A stretch of 64,000 nt of DNA from Pomacea canaliculata. Lineage: Eukaryota; Mollusca; Gastropoda; Architaenioglossa; Ampullariidae. Location: positions 17,531,419 through 17,595,418 of the forward strand of contig NC_037600.1 of assembly GCF_003073045.1 (NCBI RefSeq), in the 5' to 3' direction. Both the position numbers and the translations under genes were made by a program. Below, piece after piece: positions 37,183 to 50,221 of the stretch. The notes under the pieces are model-generated. The model was given only the letters and a program-made list of their open reading frames with translations. It had not been told where the DNA came from and made no database searches. The number at the start of each line of letters is the position of its first letter. The first letter of the stretch is position 1.

Positions 37183-40100
37183 CAAAGCAAAAAAAAAAAA
37201 AACAAAAAGACATTTAACAGCTCGTTAACGGAATGGAAAGTTGCATCAAGAGAAGTCTTTTATTTGTGTTTGTATACTTGCTTTCTCGATTTGAAGACGA
37301 CTTCAAACATGAGGATAGTATTTGAATTCTGTGACACATTTTGACGAATAGAAAGAGACATAGATTATGAAATTTGAAAGTTTTAAGCAATGGTGTTAAT
37401 ATTATTGTATATACTGACAGGTGGAGATGTATGCGGGTGCAGTATTTGTTCAAATACTCTTCGGCTGGAACATTTACATTGCAGCCATCGCGATGCTTGC
37501 ATTTTCTGCAATATTCACAATGACAGGTGAAACTCTTTGATAAGCCGCACTTTGAACAGTTTCTGTAATTATTAGTTTGTCGTTTAGTGATAAGTGTTTT
37601 ATCATCACTGGATGATGTGAATTACAGCTCAAGATTCTCTTTGCTTATCACACTCACATCAAATATTGTCTACTGCCGGCGCTTGTTTTCACTAAACGAT
37701 GGACTACTGTTAGTCGTTGCTATATTTGCAGGTGGTCTGACAGCAGTCATCTTCACTGACACCATGCAGACTGTCATCTTGGTCGCCGGAGCATTCGTAC
37801 TGATGGGCATAAGTAAGTGTCACGTCCACGTCACGTCCACGTCACGTAGTCTCGTGACTAATGCCCTTATTCAACAAATCACAATGTGCCTTCAAATTTT
37901 GGGGCCAGCATTTTTATGATGGTTGTTTCCAATTTTGCCTCATAAATACCTTTGTTTCATCAGCTTTTTAAAGGATAAAGCGTCAACTAAAAAAATAATA
38001 AATATATTTTGAATGAACTCGTGAATGACTACCGTCATTACAACTGTCTGTTATGAAGGAAGGTCAGTAGTTCCAAAAGCTAGCTCCACATGGCCAACAA
38101 CGGAATGACAATCCCATTAGAGGAAATAATAATGACTAATATTATTGGAATTATTGTTATCTTGACATCTACCGAGCAATAATTGTTATCTCGACATGTC
38201 GCATGGTCTGTCTCCCCATCTCTCTCATCTCCTTGTCTCGTGGCAGGTCTGGAGAAGGTGGGCGGGTACGAGGCGCTGCAGGAGAAGTACATGCGTGCCG
38301 TGCCGTCTGATGCTGTGAACAGCACGTGCGGCAGTCCGCGGCCAGACTCCTTCAGTCTCCTGCGGGATGTGACGTCAGACTACCCGTGGATCGGAACGCT
38401 CTTCTTCAACATTCCTGCGGACATCTGGTTCTGGTGCTCGGATCAGGTCACAAGCTGTAGCTAATAGAAATATTTAGTACATGTATCAACATATAGAAGA
38501 TATCTATGTTAACTTTATTTTCAACAAACTCCCTTGGTAACTACACACACAGACACGACTATCTCTCTTTGTAGGAGCTGAGATGAAGATAAGAATGAGA
38601 CTAATTATTCACCAGAATACTAAAAGTTTTATTAAAGATAAAATTATAGAATCGGTATGAAGATCCCACGTACACATACACAAAACACCAGACACAACTT
38701 ATAGAATGCTCCATCAAGATTGTAGGTCGGATAATCCTTTCAAATTTGTGACAACATGATTCGTGAGACGTGTCGTTGGATGTTTAGATCATGGTTCAAC
38801 GGTCCCTGTCAGCCAAGAGTCTGTCCCATGCCAAGGGCGGGTCTGTAGTGGCTGGCTACTTAAAGGTGTTGCCCTTTTACCTGTTTGTAATACCTGGGCT
38901 TGCTGCAAGAGTACTTTATACAGGTACGGCTCGTCACTCTTCTCTCCTACTCTTCTGCTGTCATTTGTCAGCCTCTCTTGGTCTATAAGTATTTGATAAC
39001 ATGTATTGAAAATGTCATCAATGTCTTGGACACATCATCGATTGAAACAAACAAACAACAACACATTGAGATGTTACCACTATAGTAGTCTATGAGTGTC
39101 ACATGTCCTAGTACCTGGAAGAAAAGAAGTCATCAGAAGACGATGACAGTTTTCCCTCCTTGCAGATGAAGTTGCGTGTGTGGACCCAGAGAAGTGTCGT
39201 TGTATCTGTGACAACCCCAGTGGCTGCTCTAACATCGCCTACCCGCTGCTGGTCCTGAGAATTCTGAATCCGGGTAGGTCGTCACACTGCCTGCTTTCAC
39301 ACAGTTTCACTCCTGTCACGTGCACACACACACACACCTCTTATCTCATGTAAACATGTGTACGCAGTTCCCACTCTCCTCACATGGTGACATGTTCACA
39401 GTTCACAGAGCGCGCCCTGCTCATACAACCTGTTCAGTCGCTCGGTGTCAAGGTTGACATGTTGACTGGTTGACTGGTTGTTGTCGCAGGGTTGAGAGGG
39501 TTGATGGTGGCGGCGCTGTTTGCGGCAGTGATGAGTACTCTGTCCTCCGTGTTTAACAGCGCCAGCAGCATCTTCACCATGGACCTGTGGCGCCGCTGCC
39601 GGACACGCGCCTCGCAATGGGAGCTCCTCATCGTGGGCAGGTCAGAGGTCAGGGAGTCACTGAGTTAGTGACGACGAATGAGCTTGTGAGTAATAGGTGG
39701 GTCAGTAGGTTCAATTTTGAGGGTTTTGCTGGGTTTTGGTGAGTCTGTCACTCTGTCAGCCAGCCAGAGGTTAGTGTTTGATTGTTTGTCCCCTTCACTA
39801 CTGAATCTGCAAATATTGCTTTCGGAATAAAAATCATATAAAATTGAAAAGGATTTTTTTCTTGAAACAAAACATCGGACTATCTTTATATTTTTTGATG
39901 CAATGTTTCACCAGTTTTTAGATACCATCTCACTAGTCCTTTCAAACACGAATGCCCCTTACCCCATGTAGGTAAGGAATAACATAAATACCACACATGG
40001 GCTATACCTGTACTCTGAATACATCGCTAAATAAAGAGCACACAGGCCACGTATGAGACTGAATACAACATTAATGCTGACAGAGTGGTGGTGCTGGTGC

Positions 40101-42884
40101 TGATGGGCTTGGCCATTCTGTGGATCCCCGTGATGAGTGCTGCTCAGGGCGACCAGCTGTGGCAGTACTTCCAGATGCTGATGTCGGCTGTGGGGCCGCC
40201 CTGGGCCATGGTGTACATCATGGGCGTCTTCTGGACCCGCACCACTGAGCCGGTAATGTCGTCTGCTAGCGTACAATTGCTTACATTTGCACTGATATAA
40301 TGTGTGCATCTATGCTGCCAGTTATACTACAACAGTGTTGTCTGCTGGTGTACAATTGGCTTTTACATCGACAACGATATTTATATTATGGGAATGTCAA
40401 CTTCGGAGCACTACCACCACATTTCATTACACATTCTCTTCTGGTGCACAGATAAGGTTACATTTACACTTACATTTAAATTACAGTAATGTTAGCTCCT
40501 CGTACACGGCTAACATTCACATTTCTTTAATTTCATCTACATACTGACACCGCTTACCTGTAATCGTACCACCTGGCGCAAAAAGAAATTTACAGTCACG
40601 CCATCCTCTTGGCCACCAACATCTACAGGTGTGAAGAGGTCGGGACGGCCTCGTTCTTAATTCACGACAGCTATCAGCACATTATTCACGGTTAGGTCCC
40701 CTTTGTTTTTGATAACCATAATTCTGTAGGTTGTAAACCAACCACCTTCTCCTAGATTGGGGACACAAACCCGCGACTAATGGAAACTCCGCTTGATTTT
40801 AATTGTAAAAAGGAGGGCACTGGGCTGCATTTCAAACAAAACATTTTACTTGGGTTTGTCTTTGTTGGTCTTCTCTTCGAAGACTTTAGAATACTTCTGC
40901 AATATGCGGGAGCTACGATGGAAGTCTTTTGTTGTTTCTCAAAGGCATAGTCAGCTTACAGAAGTCTCTGAACACGTTGAGAAATTAAAAATATATAACA
41001 AACACCAAAGAACATCTTTCAAAAAAGATTTTAGAGATAAATGAATTAATTTGTCGTGTTAAGACGGAAGTTTTATTTAAGAATGTTTGGGAAGTTGTAA
41101 CATCCTATTTCACCATAATTGCCAAACACTTTCTTAATACTAAAGTCCATCGTTCTCACCAAGAATAGCAGGACAATATAGCCAATAAAAACTTTAAATG
41201 TAAGCTGATTCTGGAAAATAGCATATATAGTACGACACATAGGTTTTGACATTTTTGTTTAGCCTCTCCGCTAATGTTTCGGGGAAGAGAGATTTGCACA
41301 CTCCTTGGTATATTTCTTTCAATTTATGAATGTGTTTTCAAATTTTTATGGCAGACAGGTTGTTTATGTGCTTATTAGATTAGACAGGAAAGCTATTCCC
41401 GGAGGCGCGAGTACTAGTTGATCTCGGCTAGACATGAAGATGGAATGTAAACAAATTGAACTCATTATAAGTAACATACTCTGCCATACATCTGTTGCTC
41501 ACACACGAGTCGACTGCAAGTGTGTCACCCAGCGCGTCCTGTCTGTTAGGCAGCGTTCTACGGCATGCTGGGTGGCCAGACACTGGGCTTTGCCCGGCTT
41601 ATCTTGGCCTTCGTCTACCTGGCGCCGCCATGTGGGGAGGAGGACACACGTTACACGTTCCTCAAGATCCACTTCCTGTACGTGGCCGCCATGGAGGCGG
41701 CGGTAGCAGGAGGACTGATGGTAGCGATCACCTTCGTGACGCCATCGCGACCCGTGAACAAGGTGTGGAGAGTTTCATATGTAATATAGATAGAAGTACC
41801 AACATCATTATTGTCGTTTGTATTGCACAATTTGTCGGGAAACGTATTACGGCTCTTCTACATTTTACGTTTTGTTTATTGTTTACAATGACGTGCAAGT
41901 TGGACGTTAAACATTACAGCCACTAAGAGTGGGTTAGAAAGATAAAAGAAGAAACAAAAAAAGTAAAAAACTATAGCTGATCACGAGCATGCGCACTGAC
42001 GTGTTGCCGAGAGAAGGTTGTGACGAACGTGTTACATTTCAGCTGCGGCGAGTGACGTACTGGACACGAAATGACCCGCAGATGCCCGATGTCAGTGAGG
42101 ACGAGGAAGAGGATGGGAAAGAAAGAAACTCGCCACAAAGTGAAACGGACGTCACACGTTAGTCACACTTCCTGTCAGCCTCTCTTTCAGTCATCATAGC
42201 AAGAATAGCGCGGGGAAATGTGAACGGGGAAACCGTGAAATAATTATTTTTTCTGCAATTGCTAAGTTTCTTTTACACAAGATATTTTTCAAACATAATA
42301 CTTTTAATATTGATAATATTTCAAAAAGTAATCTTTACTTAGCTATGTTATATGGTCATGAAAATAAATCAACAACATGCTTGGGATTAGTAACTGAATA
42401 TAACACTTGCAGCAATAGGTGAGATGCACATGGTAACCAGAGGCTTAGATAACTGGTTAGGTACATGTCAAGTATAAATAACATTAAATGTCACACGTTT
42501 CCACTTTTGGTTTTGTTGTGAGGATTATTATTACATTTATACACTGCAGTCTGTAATCTGATTGTTTTTCTTTCTTTTTGCTGTAAACTTCTCTTATTTT
42601 CTCTCTTAGTCATCCTCTACACGTCCAATAACATAACATAATTTGATGGTGGACAGGATGGTCTGACATATTTATTTCCGCTATCAGCAGCTAAAAGGTC
42701 GACTCGTCTGGAGATCATCTGCGGCATGGAGACAAGGCCGAAAACTCTGTCGCGAGAGGAGGCGGCGCTGCTACAGCAGAAGATGACGTCAATCAAAGAA
42801 AGGCCAAAGGTCAGGCGACTTCTGGACGCCAACGCCATCATCCTGCTAGCCGTTACGACCTTTATAATCGCTTATTACAGATGA
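33652..42884 (+). CDS. SLC5/SGLT-family sodium-coupled solute cotransporter
   Basis: Fifteen predicted exons: 33652-33759, 35828-35902, 36258-36362, 36570-36629, 36910-37014, 37421-37526, 37732-37812, 38247-38446, 38788-38923, 39166-39273, 39490-39640, 40084-40252, 41550-41762, 42043-42157 and 42691-42884 (1926 nt, 641 aa). Every junction keeps frame. The protein follows animal SGLTs from end to end: [10 protein letters not shown] and [11 protein letters not shown] (helix 1 region), [33 protein letters not shown] (WCTDQ in SGLT1), a cysteine-rich extracellular loop, [28 protein letters not shown], and a last hydrophobic helix ([17 protein letters not shown]). Length is normal for the family (about 640-670). 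It should move sugar, inositol or a related solute with sodium across the plasma membrane; the exact substrate cannot be read from sequence. An antisense C1q gene lies in intron 1. Confidence 0.9.
34020..34025 (-). terminator. Polyadenylation signal of the nested C1q gene
   Basis: Minus-strand AATAAA, about 160 nt after the stop codon at 34187. Confidence 0.45.
34187..35308 (-). CDS. Secreted C1q-domain protein, nested in a transporter intron
   Basis: Two predicted exons, 35308-35104 and 34584-34187 (603 nt, 200 aa), joined by a phase-1 intron. Exon 1 encodes a signal peptide ([18 protein letters not shown]) and a short coiled-coil-like helix ([20 protein letters not shown]). Exon 2 is a full globular C1q domain of about 130 residues with the usual landmarks: [56 protein letters not shown] and a final WSSFDGALV strand. 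No collagen repeat is present, as in many mollusc C1q-like proteins, where such proteins serve as soluble lectins in immunity. The gene lies wholly inside intron 1 of the SLC5-type gene on the opposite strand. Either of two adjacent ATGs (35308 or 35305) could start it. Confidence 0.9.
37071..37177. repeat. (CA)n microsatellite in transporter intron 5
   Basis: A nearly pure CA repeat of about 107 bp flanked by A-rich runs. It creates false frames on both strands. Confidence 0.95.
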
Positions 42885-43026
42885 AAGCTCTGATACCAGC
42901 ATCTAAACACTATTATCACTAGGAGGTCATCGAGTGCGGAGACGACCCATTGTGAACACTGTTGTTGTGTATTCAGACTGCATCGGCCTGCGATTATGTT
43001 GACGACAGAGACTCACATCATCATCG

Positions 43027-43057
<31 letters not shown>

Positions 43058-44887
43058 TATCATCATCATGGTATACAGGCATAAGTTCTCCTTCGTATGT
43101 ACAGTCAATTTAAATTTCCGTGCTGTTGCTATCTCACATACATGGACAAACGCTCGCCCACACACACACAGTCTCACGCACGCACATATACACACACAGT
43201 CACACACACACACACACAGTCACACGCACGCACATACAAGCATGCCTGTACCTATCTAAAAGGGTCGATGTACCCCGTGTGAGATTCCCGTGTGAGATGT
43301 ATTCCCTATGTGCAGCCTGTGGTCTCGTGAATAAGTAACAGGGGGCGTATTTATGGTAGTCCTCAGGGTGTGTGATTAACGAGGTGGTATAGAACATAAA
43401 ATTAAAGCTAAACGAAAATTCAACAGGAGCTCACTTTTGTGGGAAAATGCAAAATCGACCGACGACTGCATGACCACCCAAAACTGAGTTCGGAAGCCAA
43501 CATTTACAAGATTCTATTTCAAACGGTGTATCACAGTCGCCTTTATTGTAGTTATAAATATTTAAATCTTTCTCTCGCGATCTTTTCAGCTTAAAGCCAT
43601 CCGGGGTGAAGCGATATGAAAGGGATAATTGCAGATTTTTATATTTCTCGTGTTTCTTGTTGCTGTTGTTATTCTTTCAAAGCTAAGACTCTGAAATGTA
43701 TAGAAAGATCGAGGGTCTTATGTACATTGGTACACTGTGTCTGGTTTGTAACTTTTAATTAAACATCTTTATATTACTTATTTTAAGCTGTTCCTTGTTG
43801 ACAAAGTGCATCGCTTTCGTAAGGAATGTCGATGTTGGAGGTTCGGACCATCTGTTGTTTCTTCTTGAAGCCTCATAAATCTACCTTGCGTGTGTCCTCA
43901 TAGTAAGGTCGACTAGTTCTTATAGCTAAGAGCTTTTATTACATGCATTTAGCAAATACATTACTACAGGATTTCAATTTATTTGCCAGTAACAGATTTT
44001 CACATGTTTGTAAGTGTATATTTATGTTGCCAGTTTATGTCGAGCTTAAAGAGGATATAAAAAGACTTTTTGTCACCCATGTAAATGAGCAGATATTAAA
44101 ACAATTTATTTGAATAACGAGTTATGTTTTGACATCAAATATGAACTCACTCACTCACTCACTTACATACACAGAGCTGTAACAGGAGAAACAAATAATA
44201 TTTAAGATTTGTTGGCCAATAAAAGAAAGATCGTTTTACGAGTAAGTGTTTTCTGTTGCGACGATGAGGATGATATTCTACCAACAGACTAAAAGTCGCT
44301 AAACAATAAAATTGGCAATATCTTATGTGAACTTTGAATTGTGACAGTTTACAACAGTCGACACCAAGTTTCAGTTCCGTATTAAAACATTTTGTGCATT
44401 CAAGCTATGTCACCTGTAAATACCTGTCGGACTCCACTTCACCTTTGAGTGTCACCTCAGCCCCGCCTACTCCAGTAAATAAAGGGCAGATGGAGAACAG
44501 GTGGAGATGTGTAAAGAACCAACTTTTAGTAACAAGACTTCGTCCCTTCTAACTTTGCAACACAAGAGGAGGACCAACGGCTGTCTTACTGAGAAGGTAA
44601 CACATGTCCGTACTAACTTTTGACTGCGCTTTTTACCTGGACAATCATTGCTTGCTTATATCAGCAAAAAGGCATAGAAATCAAATGGTAATTAAGATAT
44701 ACAAGATAGTTATGTTTTCCTGCTTTTATTAAATATTGAGAAAAGATTGAAAATACCAACAAGTATTTCTTTATCTATAAAGCACCTCTATAAATGATTA
44801 CATATACTATTAACGATGGGTTTAATCTCTATCACAAGATGTGCTACTTGTCTAATCTCATGCTAGTCACGTGACTCAGGGGCCAAG
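42885..44887. other. Spacer between transporter and type II membrane gene
   Basis: Holds an (ATC)n run at about 43,016-43,070 and CA-rich repeats at 43,150-43,240, probably in the 3' end of the transporter transcript. Near 44,595 the motif GAGAAG before GTAACA could be the donor of a 5' untranslated exon of the next gene, with an acceptor CAG at 44,877-44,879. No coding exon is supported. Confidence 0.4.
43016..43070. repeat. (ATC)n microsatellite
   Basis: About 17 near-perfect copies of a CAT trinucleotide downstream of the transporter stop codon. Confidence 0.9.
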
Positions 44888-47800
44888 ATGCGTTTGATGA
44901 AAGTTGTGCTGGTGATGGTGGTCTCCGCATGCATCTTCCTCCTTCTCACCTCCTACTGTGAGCATCTCAGGAAAACACTTTGTAACAAGTGGCATTTAAG
45001 TTGATGTAGAGATTAGGATTTCCACTCCATGTACTTTACTCACTTCATGCGACACCCTCGTCTTGTAATAAACCTCCGCTTAGTGACATTTCACAAGTGT
45101 GACATTTCTTGTGTAGTGTGCGAACCTTGGTGACGTTCATGCCTTGGGAGACATTCAAAAGCTGCTCTAGTAAGAAAGTTTATTATTTTAACTACTTACT
45201 GCTTTTTGGCATTGTAAGTGAAGACTTCACACGAGAACAATCACTCTGGATCAGTGTAGGGACTATATTTCGCTTAAAATGAGTGCACTAAGCCTTGAAA
45301 TTTTCGATTTGACAGAGAATGGTGTATATAGATAGGTAAACACAAGAGTGTAAAGCCCTGAAACAGGTCTTGAATAGAAAGCTGCTTAGTAGAGTCCAAC
45401 AATCAAACGACTTCACTGATAGTTATGTGCATGAAATAAAAGGTTTGTTGTTTCTCCTTACTTCCCTGGAAACATAAATATACATGAATGCAGCAGGTAC
45501 AGACCACCCACACCACCTCATACAACACACCCACTTATCATCACTCACAGTCATAGGTGTAACATCTTGTATATGTTTACCTTACAGTCATAGAGATAGC
45601 ATCTTGGTTACCTCCTGAATAAAACGGTTAGTAAAGGAAGATACTGGACAAACAATTGTCTAAATAGAAGGATATGGGAATGGTTGGATGGGTTGCTGAT
45701 TGAATACACTTTGGTTTTGACTGATTACTAGTTTACTTTGCATGTTTCAGACACACTTCTGCTGAAATACTTGCCTTCAGCTTCCTCAGTACCGTCTTCA
45801 GACATCAGAATCTTCCAACCAGGTGCCAAGAAAGCTGTGTAGTAAGATGTGGAGCAATATCTAAATTTGCACAGAAATATGCCACACATCTTTTTAACTG
45901 TTAGAAATTGTAGCGTTAACGTAGAATGTGTGTGGGTTTACAAGAGAGGGAAAGAGCGAAAAAAAAAAACGAAGACAGGGAGAAAGAAAGAAGAGAGCCT
46001 GAGTAGTTGTTACCCTCATCGTAATTCAAAAACTTTTTTCTGTAACCGACAGACGCTGTCATCAATACTGATTATCAAGATCTTATCTCAAACTATCTCC
46101 GTACAATGAGAGGTAACAATTGCACATAATACTGACATATTGACATATAGCTACCGAGAGTTGTATAAGAGTCTACATACCTGTCATAGCTACAGACATA
46201 CTGACATAGACACAGAGAGCACTTCCGGAGTTTACACACACCTCAATATACAAACCAAAAAAGTTGTATTCTCGACACATTGTCTCAATAGACATACAAT
46301 AGACATTGAGGAGACATACACATGTACATACACATACACATACACATACACACATACACACATACACCTACGCATACGCATACGCATACATGTAACGACA
46401 AAGAGAAGTAACTCCAGTATTCTACTTCATGATGATACAACTTATTGTGATGTAATAACGATACATGCTATTATGAACTAATTCTCGCATTCTGCTTGAT
46501 GGCGATACATGTTATTAGGAAATAATGTAAGTGTTTTGCTTTTGATGATACGTATTATTGTGATGCTTATTAAAGTGGCGCTACAGCAGAGATTTATTAT
46601 TTTTATTTCAGAACTAAACGACACTGGGAGTAACTATGTGAAGAGGACTTGCGTTAAAGGAGGTCAATGGCTGACATGATGACGATGATTGATGAGGAGG
46701 ATGATGATGATAACGATGATATTGATGAGGATGATGATTGATTGATAACTGATGATGATTATGGTTTAAATTTACTTCTTTGTAAAATTTGCTAAATTGA
46801 AGGAGGGTGATGGTATTTAAAATTAATGCCATTGTATGTACTTGTAATAACTTGTTTGAAGGAAGCTTGTTTTTTTACGAACTCCTAGATCTCGGGCCGT
46901 GTGTCAACTCTACCTGCAGCGCCACCTGGCCACCGCCAAGGGAGCGATTGCAGCGATTGCTGGACGCCAGCTTTCCCGTTCTCCCACACCAACGTGACGT
47001 CATCAGCGCCATGGGAGCTCAGGTACCGCCCGCTGATCTCATCTTCCTGGCGGCGACCTCGGAAAACCATTTTGAAGAAATGCAGGGCATGATTAGCGAC
47101 CTGCATCAAGTCGTCTTCCCCTGGCTGAAGGAAAACACAAGCTACTCCTACAGACTTATAGTCTATGACCTAGGGTTACAGAACACGAGCGCTAAATCGG
47201 TGGGTCACACCATCGTCTGTCTCTCTCTCTCGTTCTCTCACTCTTTGTCTCTTGGTGTCTGTAATTATTTGTGTGCATCTGGTATTTTTCCCTCTACTGC
47301 TTCCTTATGACGGGTGTTGGTCACACTGATTTGTGTAACGATTTCTCTGGAGTTAAGTAACATCTTTGTATGCCTTAGGGCGCTCTGTCCTCCATCAAAA
47401 TTAAAATATTAACGGCTACCGGTTGAGCAGATTCAACCCAAACCCTGAGTCTGCTTGTCCACCGAATATATAAATGATTATCCTGTGTGATGGTAAATTT
47501 GTTGTACAATTCATAATTCTCAATTACGAGGGATAATCTTTTGAAAGGTAAAAAAGTAATACTTGCTGCGCGGTGTATTGATCCAAAAGGTAACGACATT
47601 TTTTTCTGTACAAATTAATCACGTGATGTACGTAGCTCAGCCGCCTTTATTATTACATGTAAATGAAAAAGGGATGCAGATAGATGCAGTGGTGCATGGA
47701 TCACTATGTCTGAGGTAAAACTAAACATTCTTTTCATCGTCACACTGGTGGCCATCTTCATTATCTATGCTGTCGTCTTGCAGTTACAGACAAAATGCCA

Positions 47801-49202
47801 GTGCGACGTTTTACAGTTTCCATTTTCTTCACTGCCGGAGGTTTTTGGACAACTGAAAACATTCCAGTGGAAACCCGTCATTATAAAAGTGAGCAATACT
47901 GTCGTTTCTACTGACATTGTAAGTGCCCCCTCCACCAAAGTATGGGGGAATACTCTTCAGTCTTGCTAGTGAACTAGTACTCACGCTCATGTCCAATTTT
48001 CTGCAGCTTGATGGACATAAACTGTTTTGAATCTTTTTATTGGTCAGACAATGCGCTGACCACGAAACGTTATTTTCATTAAACCCAACAATACAAACGA
48101 TAAGTTTCTTACTTTCAGTTAAGTGCAGTTGATGTTGTCAGTATATATATACAACTCCTGCGTCAGACTGTGTACTCCAGCTGCCATATACAGGTCTAGC
48201 GAGTCTAATTGCCTATCTTACTAATGTCAGATAGTCTACTAGGACCACTTGTCACTTGTGCCTGGTTGTTTACTGCACTCGTGTTAGAAACTGCTACACT
48301 CGTGTTCGTGTCAGACTGTCAATACAAACTTGTCAGACTACTATCATGTCAGACTGTCAATATGCACTTGTCAGACTGTCAATACGCACTTGTAAGACTA
48401 CTATCATGTCAGACTACTATCATGTCAGACTGTCAATACACACTTATCAGACTGTCAATACACACTTGTCAGACTGTCAATACACACTTGTCAGACTGTC
48501 AATACACACTTGTCAGACTACTATCATGTCAGACTGTTGTTTAGGACTTTCTGTTAGCTCATGTCGGACTGTCTACTACATGCCTGTAAGACTGCCCAGA
48601 CTTATTATTGTGCTCAAACCTATGTCAGACAGTCTACTACACACATCAAACTGTTTACTACTCATCTGTCAGATGACCTCAGCTTTACTAACTGTTGTGC
48701 TCAGGCCCATGTCTCGCGCTGCAAGCTGCTCATCTACGCCGACTCCTGCGTGCGCTATCACGTGAGCGGGTTCCAGCACGTTCTACAGCGCGCTCTGGCT
48801 CGTGGCCTGCTCATCCTGCACAACTCCTTCATGCTGCCAGCACACGTCATGCCACCCATGCTGACATATTTCCGGGTGGACCCTTGTCTGCTGGGGCCTT
48901 TCTATGAATTTGCGGGTGGATTCATCATGGTCAAGAACGAGGCACTCGTGATAAACAAGATATTAGACTTTTGGCTTGCATGCGCCTTTGCTCCAGACTG
49001 TATTTATCCCGGGGATAACTGGAAAAGTTTACGCTACTGTCATACTACCACCGGCTACTCCAAGTGCCACCGATTTGACCAGGCAGCCATAGGCATCATA
49101 CTAGTGTCTCTTTTTGACAGGAAGTCGTCATCCTTCGTAGAAGCGATCGGACATGTGAAATTTCTACGTGGTGACAAAGTGCAGTACTTCCCAGACTCAT
49201 GA
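44888..49202 (+). CDS. Type II membrane protein, glycosyltransferase-like family of unknown function (plus-strand copy)
   Basis: Seven predicted exons: 44888-44957, 45751-45822, 46053-46112, 46612-46662, 46889-47199, 47784-47888 and 48705-49202 (1167 nt, 388 aa). Exon 1 is a short cytoplasmic end plus signal anchor (VVLVMVVSACIFLLLTSY). The lumenal part has conserved blocks: GPCVN.TC, PADLIFLAATSENHF, FPWLKENTSYSY, VYDLGL, FPFSSLPEVF, FQWKPVIIK, a C-K-L-L-IYADSCVR block and CHRFDQAAIG. Type II topology, the YDLGL and YAD blocks and many cysteines recall uncharacterised nematode and mollusc glycosyltransferase-like proteins (DUF1647-like); this family match is from memory. A Golgi enzyme is inferred, not shown. 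The 60-, 51-, 311- and 105-nt exons have the same lengths and phases as those of the minus-strand paralogue, which supports the two smallest exons. Confidence 0.8.
48315..48535 (+). repeat. TCAGACTGTCAATACAC minisatellite in intron 6
   Basis: Tandem and interleaved units of about 22 bp (core AGACTGTCAATACACACTTG) and ACTATCATGTC variants fill 220 bp of the last intron of the plus-strand gene. It makes open frames without biological meaning. Confidence 0.92.
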
Positions 49203-49629
49203 AGTGACAAGTCCTTTTCCATTAAAGGATATTACAACAGACTCTTATTTAAAATGTAACTCATCTGGAAAAGCCAGAGTATTATTCAGTACGAAGCTAC
49301 TGAGAGATGTTCATGAACATCTGTCAAATTATTATTTGGAAAGAAGGCAACCTATGGATTCACACAAATGAAATCTTTACTTTATCTGTCAGAAATAGCA
49401 TCGTGAATATAGAAAGTGTGTTTGTGTGGGTGGGTAGGAGCATGCATGAGTTCACGGGTTTTCAACATTATGTGTAGACCATCCTCTAATTGTCACCGTA
49501 ATTAAAAACTGAAATAGGGGTATACTCACACGAATAACTCACGTGCCATTTAATATATCTAGCTATTTGTGTTTTATTTAGTTATACCAGTTTGGATTAT
49601 GTACTGTTTTTGTCATAGTTGCAGCTGGG

Positions 49630-49645
49630 AATAAACAACAATAAA
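49630..49645 (+). terminator. Two polyadenylation signals of the plus-strand gene
   Basis: AATAAA occurs twice, 10 bp apart, about 430 nt after the stop codon, and is followed by T-rich DNA. Confidence 0.5.
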
Positions 49646-50221
49646 CTTTCTACTACATTTCAAACCCTTTTATGCGTCATGTGCTGCAGACATTGGCAAA
49701 TATTATTCTATTTTTGTCATATTAATAGCATAGCATTCATGATTTTGTCGAATTGACTATGGACTGTGGAGCAATGCTGCTTCAAGAAATTTGAAGACAG
49801 CCACAAAGAGAGAAAACGAAAGAATTTATTGAGCTAACCCTTTGGTTTGCTTCAAAGGGAAACATAAAAAAAAAACAGCATCAACAATATTTACAAAAGC
49901 GTTATTTATTCATACTAACATTTCTTTATGATTCCGACAATGTGTTCATTAAGAAACTTCTTTGTGGTCAAGAACGAGCCACTATTTAAGAAAAAACATT
50001 GAAAAACGCATCCGAAATAAAAATCTTTGATTAATTGAGTTAAGCAAGGTAAAGTACCCAAAATCAGTGAAAGCGAAAAAAGGTTTAAGATAAAGTCTAA
50101 CACAAAGTCAGTAAAAACAAAATAAGAAAGCACACTAAAACAATTAACAGGTAATTATTACATTGACTACAGCATAGTACGATGTCGTTCCGCTGCGAGA
50201 TAATGATTGATGATCGACTAT

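Noticed and set aside
36883-37344. 153-residue frame across transporter exon 5
   Set aside because: Only 36,910-37,014 is coding; the rest is read-through into intron DNA including the CA repeat.
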